A stretch of 64,000 nucleotides of DNA from VRUE01 sp963695835 (GTDB taxonomy: Bacteria; Actinomycetota; Thermoleophilia; Solirubrobacterales; 70-9), in assembly GCA_963695835.1 (NCBI GenBank), contig CAVOHR010000001.1, forward strand, positions 1,116,001 to 1,180,000. The letters run 5' to 3'. Of this stretch, positions 60,940 through 64,000 are shown piece after piece. Below the pieces are notes generated by a model. It was not told the origin of the DNA. It saw nothing but the letters and a program-made list of their open reading frames with translations, and did no database searches. Both the position numbers and the translations under genes were made by a program. The number at the start of each line of letters is the position of its first letter. Position 1 is the stretch's first letter.

Positions 60940-61962
60940 GTGTCCTGGAGCCTGCGCCTGGAGCTCGCCTTCCTCCTCGCCTGCGGCGCGGCCCTGCTGC
61001 TGACCCCGGCGGCGATCGCCCTCGCCCGCCGCAGCGGCTTCTACGACCATCCGGTCGGCTACAAGGGCCATCTCCGCCCCACCCCCTACCTGGGCGGGAC
61101 CGCCGTGGTGGCCGCGCTGCTGATCTCGGCGGCGCTCTTCGGCCGCGCCGCCACCGCCTTCTGGCCGATCGCCGCCGGCGCCCTCGTCCTCTGGGCGCTC
61201 GGCACGGTCGACGACCGCTACGGGCTCGGGCCGCTGCCGCGGCTGGCGATCGAGGTCGCGGCCGGCGGCGCCCTCTTCGCCGCCGGGATCGGCTGGTCGG
61301 TCTTCGGCAGCGAAGCGCTCAACCTGGCCTTCACGATCGTCTTTGTGGCCGGCGTCGTCAACGCCTACAACCTGATGGACAACATGGACGGCGCGACCGG
61401 CGCGGTCGCCCTCGTCTCTGCCGCCGTGCTGGGCCTGCTCGCCGCGGTGCACGGGAACGCCGGGCTGGGGGCGATCGCCCTCGCCCTGGCGGGGGCGTGC
61501 GCGGGTTTCCTCCCCTTCAACCTGGCCTCGCCCTCGCGGATCTTCCTCGGCGACGGCGGCAGCGTGCCGATCGGCTTCGTCCTCGCGGCGACGATCATGG
61601 CCCTGCCGGACGGCGGGCGCCTCGGCTGGGCGCTGATCCCGCTCGCCGTGCTGCTGGTCGGCCTGCCGGCCCTCGACACCGCCCTGGTGATCGTCTCGCG
61701 CCGCCGCCGCGGCGCCGGCGTGTTCACCGGCGGCCGCGACCACCTGACCCACCGCCTGCGCGCCCGCCTCGGCTCCGCTCGCCGCGTGGCGATGGCCCTC
61801 GCCACCGGGCAGGCGTTCCTCTGCGGCGCCGGCGCCGTCCTCTTCGAATTCGTGCCCTCGATCGCGCTGGCGGGATCGCTCACCCTGATCCTGGCGGGCG
61901 TCCTCGTCGTGGCCATGCTCGAGTCGCCCGAATGGGCCCCGGCCCCGGCGGCCACCGAGTAG
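60940..61962 (+). CDS. WecA/MraY-family undecaprenyl-phosphate glycosyl transferase
   Basis: A 340-residue membrane protein with about ten hydrophobic segments. Family motifs are DHPVGYKGHLRPTPYLGG, LGTVDDRYGLG (catalytic Asp pair), VNAYNLMDNMDG, FLGDGGS and RDHLTHRL. It transfers a sugar-1-phosphate from a UDP-sugar to undecaprenyl phosphate, the first step of wall polymer or polysaccharide synthesis (TagO/WecA type). Confidence 0.93.
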   Translation: MSWSLRLELAFLLACGAALLLTPAAIALARRSGFYDHPVGYKGHLRPTPYLGGTAVVAALLISAALFGRAATAFWPIAAGALVLWALGTVDDRYGLGPLPRLAIEVAAGGALFAAGIGWSVFGSEALNLAFTIVFVAGVVNAYNLMDNMDGATGAVALVSAAVLGLLAAVHGNAGLGAIALALAGACAGFLPFNLASPSRIFLGDGGSVPIGFVLAATIMALPDGGRLGWALIPLAVLLVGLPALDTALVIVSRRRRGAGVFTGGRDHLTHRLRARLGSARRVAMALATGQAFLCGAGAVLFEFVPSIALAGSLTLILAGVLVVAMLESPEWAPAPAATE

Positions 61963-61972
61963 GCCGCCCCGC

Positions 61973-62458
61973 CTCGACGAATCTCGGTTCACCGAGCTGC
62001 ACTTTCGCTTCTGGCTGCTGGCGGCGCTGGGGATCATGCTCGACGCCAGCGCGATCTTCCAGGTGCTGACCTTCTTCGTCTTCGGCGCGCTGATCGTCGC
62101 CACCGGCTTCGACCACAGCATCCCGCCGCTGGTCGTCTTCGTCGCCTTCGCTCTGCTGGTCGCCAGGCCCCTTGCGGTCCAGCTCTCCTTCGTCCGCACC
62201 GGCATCCCCCGGGCGCAGAAGGCGTTCATGGCCTGGTTCGGGCCGAAGGGCGTCGCCTCGATGCTGTTCGCGCTGTTCGTGCTGAAGTCGCAGGTCGGGG
62301 AAGGCGAGCTGATCTTCGACGTCGCCGCGATCACGATCCTCTCCTCGATCGTCGCCCACGGCCTCACCGACACCGTCGGCGCCCGCTGGATGGCGCGCCG
62401 GGTCGGGCTGAGCGAGGAGGGCGAGGGCGGCCCCCTGGGGCACGCCGGCCTCGACTGA
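61973..62458 (+). pseudogene. Chimera of an MFS N-terminus and the antiporter 3' end
   Basis: One open frame reads SRFTELHFRFWLLAALGIML, like the first helix of an MFS sugar-type transporter, then joins at GACGCCAGC to the antiporter sequence SAIFQVLTFFVFGALIVATG and on to its stop. From 62044 to about 62405 the DNA shows no difference by eye from 41532-41893. The last 50 bp differ. No start codon is seen before ATG 62036. It is probably non-functional. Confidence 0.78.
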
Positions 62459-62465
62459 GCGCGGC

Positions 62466-64000
62466 TCAGCCGGCCTGCGGCCTGCGGCGCGCCGGCGCTC
62501 GCCCGGGCGGCTGCGCCGGGCGCTCCCCGGCGGCGGCCGGCGCGGGGGCCGGCAGGCGAACCGGCTCGGCGGCGTCGACCGTCACCCGTTCCTCGAAGTG
62601 GCGGATCGTCAGCGGCTCGCCGTCGAGCAGGGTGTAGACGGCGCCGCCGCCGTCGACCTCGACCCCGAGCCGGCTGCCCCGCCAGCGCAGGCGGAAGGCC
62701 AGCCTGGTGAGGCGCTCGGGCAGGCGCGGAGCGAAACGCAGCTCGCCGCCGTAGTCGCGCATCCCGCCGAAGCCGGCGACGGCGGCGATCCAGGCGCCGG
62801 CAAGCGAGGCGATGTGGAGGCCGTCGCGGACGTTGTGCTCGAGGTCGTCGAGGTCCATCAGCGCCGCCTCGCCGAAGTAGTCGTAGGCCAGCTCGAGCTG
62901 GCCGACCTCGGCCGCGATCACCGCCTGGGTGCAGGCGGAGAGCGAGGAGTCGCGCACGGTGAGCGGCTCGTAGTAGGCGAAGTTGCGCGCCTTCTGCTCG
63001 GCGCTGAAGGCGTCGCCGCGCACGTACATCGCCAGCACCAGGTCGGCCTGCTTGACGACCTGCTTGCGGTAGAGGTCGAAGTAGGGGAAGTGGAGCAGCA
63101 GCGGGTAGTCGTCGGGCCCGGTCGCGGCGAAGTCCCAGCGGGCGTGCTCGGTGAAGCCCTCGGACTGCGGGTGGACGCCCAGCTCCTCGTCGTAGACGAC
63201 GACGATCGCCGCCGCGGCGTCGCGCCAGGAGGCGGTTTCCTCCTCGTCGACGCCGAGCTCCGCGGCGCGGTCCGGATGGCGCTCCGCCGCCTGCACCGCC
63301 GCGCGCAGGTTCTGCTGCGCCATCAGGTTGGTGTAGACGTTGTTGTCGGCGACCGCGCTGTACTCGTCGGGGCCGGTGACGCCGTCGATGCGGAAGCTGC
63401 CGGACGGATGGTGGTGGCCGAGCGAGCGCCACAGCCGCGCCGTTTCGACCAGCAGCTCGATCCCGGCATCGCGTTCGAAGTCCTCGTCGCCGCTCGCCGC
63501 CTGGTAGCGGCTGACGGCGGCGGCGACGTCGGCGCCGATGTGGAAGGCGGCGGTGCCGGCCGGCCAGTAGGCCGAGCACTCGTCGCCGCTGATCGTCCGC
63601 CAGGGGAAGACGGCGCCGGCGAGGCCGAGCTGCCCGGCCCGCTCGCGGGCCCGCCCGAGCGTGTCGCGGCGCCAGCGCAGCGCCGCGGCGCATGCATCCG
63701 GGGCGGTGTAGGTGAGGACGGGGAGGACGTAGGACTCGGTGTCCCAGAAGCAGTGGCCGTCGTAGCCGGGGCCGGTCAGGCCCTTGGCGGCGATCGCCCG
63801 GCCCTCGCCGCGGGCGCCCGCCTGGAGGGTGTGGAAGAGCGCGAAGCGCACCGCCTGCTGCAGCTCGGCGTCGCCGTCCAGCTCGACGTCGGCGCCGGCC
63901 CAGAACTCGTCGAGGTAGGAACGCTGCTCGGCCTCCAGGCTCTGCCAGCCGGTGTGGCGAGCCTCGGCGACCGCGGCGGCCACCTGGTCGCGCACGGCCG
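62466..64000 (-). CDS. Glycoside hydrolase family 65 phosphorylase (partial)
   Basis: The 3' part (over 510 residues) of a GH65 enzyme such as maltose, trehalose or kojibiose phosphorylase; the N-terminus lies beyond the window edge. The (alpha/alpha)6 barrel segments GYDGHCFWDTESYVLPVL, AAFHIGADVAAAV, and DGVTGPDEYS with the general-acid Glu are visible, as is KQADLVLAMYV. The C-terminal beta-sandwich and a Pro/Ala/Arg-rich tail end the protein. It splits alpha-linked disaccharides with phosphate. Confidence 0.93.
   Translation of the reverse strand, partial: AVRDQVAAAVAEARHTGWQSLEAEQRSYLDEFWAGADVELDGDAELQQAVRFALFHTLQAGARGEGRAIAAKGLTGPGYDGHCFWDTESYVLPVLTYTAPDACAAALRWRRDTLGRARERAGQLGLAGAVFPWRTISGDECSAYWPAGTAAFHIGADVAAAVSRYQAASGDEDFERDAGIELLVETARLWRSLGHHHPSGSFRIDGVTGPDEYSAVADNNVYTNLMAQQNLRAAVQAAERHPDRAAELGVDEEETASWRDAAAAIVVVYDEELGVHPQSEGFTEHARWDFAATGPDDYPLLLHFPYFDLYRKQVVKQADLVLAMYVRGDAFSAEQKARNFAYYEPLTVRDSSLSACTQAVIAAEVGQLELAYDYFGEAALMDLDDLEHNVRDGLHIASLAGAWIAAVAGFGGMRDYGGELRFAPRLPERLTRLAFRLRWRGSRLGVEVDGGGAVYTLLDGEPLTIRHFEERVTVDAAEPVRLPAPAPAAAGERPAQPPGRAPARRRPQAG

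Noticed and set aside
59668..63693. A 1341-codon minus-strand open frame
   Set aside because: It runs antisense to the epimerase and WecA-like genes and in a wrong frame through the GH65 gene; no domain is visible.

Overview
The window is high-GC, densely coded chromosomal DNA. Several features point to a Gram-positive actinobacterium, most plausibly a Thermoleophilia/Solirubrobacterales-type soil organism. These are the large-type SRP RNA with an Alu domain, the scr-dnaX-ebfC-recR gene order, YrbE/MlaE permeases, frequent GTG and TTG starts, several apparently leaderless genes (a TANNNT box 5-10 nt before the start codon), and many secreted beta-propeller proteins. The lineage is an inference; no rRNA is present.

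Layout. 1-10 kb: a leader region with a five-codon ORF, a membrane HD-GYP protein, a zinc alcohol dehydrogenase, a TIMP-like secreted protein, a GntR regulator with two MlaE permeases, then housekeeping genes (GST, pterin dehydratase, ArfB, GNAT), tRNA-Val and a CPA2 antiporter. 10-17 kb: SRP RNA, dnaX, ebfC and recR, with an opposite-strand ABC exporter pair and a membrane glycosyltransferase between the SRP RNA and dnaX. The glycosyltransferase carries an in-frame palindromic insertion. 17-28 kb: a degenerate GGDEF protein, a MerR-type regulator, two tandem pstS genes divergent from pstC-pstA-pstB, and three zinc-ribbon proteins, one joined to a phosphoesterase-like domain. 27-41 kb is an accessory zone. 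It holds three AAA/DUF4143 ATPases (AAA ATPase plus PD-(D/E)XK-like C-terminus), an MMPL exporter with its PadR repressor, an XRE/nucleotidyltransferase pair, a Phd-type antitoxin pair, decayed genes (ECF sigma, GAF/HD-GYP, HipB-like), and the housekeeping pair lysC-asd. 41-44 kb: a cation/proton antiporter and ftsH. 44-60 kb: a large PstS-like protein followed by a six-gene operon of large exported proteins (beta-propellers, PKD and InlB-type repeats, a C-terminal membrane anchor), mostly joined by 4-nt stop/start overlaps. 60-64 kb: a sugar-nucleotide epimerase, a WecA/MraY-type transferase, a chimeric pseudogene and a partial GH65 phosphorylase.

The most unusual observation concerns the AAA/DUF4143 ATPases. 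Each has its own set of short repeats just upstream of its start codon. The repeat sequence differs between copies, but the spacing is 22-23 bp in every case. A fourth locus keeps two such repeats and only the last ~45 codons of an ATPase, and one complete copy is bracketed by two similar repeat blocks. This suggests a self-recognising ATPase/iteron module that is gained and lost.

A second theme is phosphate. Three promoters (pst, the zinc-ribbon phosphoesterase, the large PstS-like gene) carry GTTAC/GGTAAC-type direct repeats about 11 bp apart, resembling a Pho box. A local phosphate-starvation regulon may therefore include the exported-protein cluster, although a strong terminator separates the PstS-like gene from the operon behind it.
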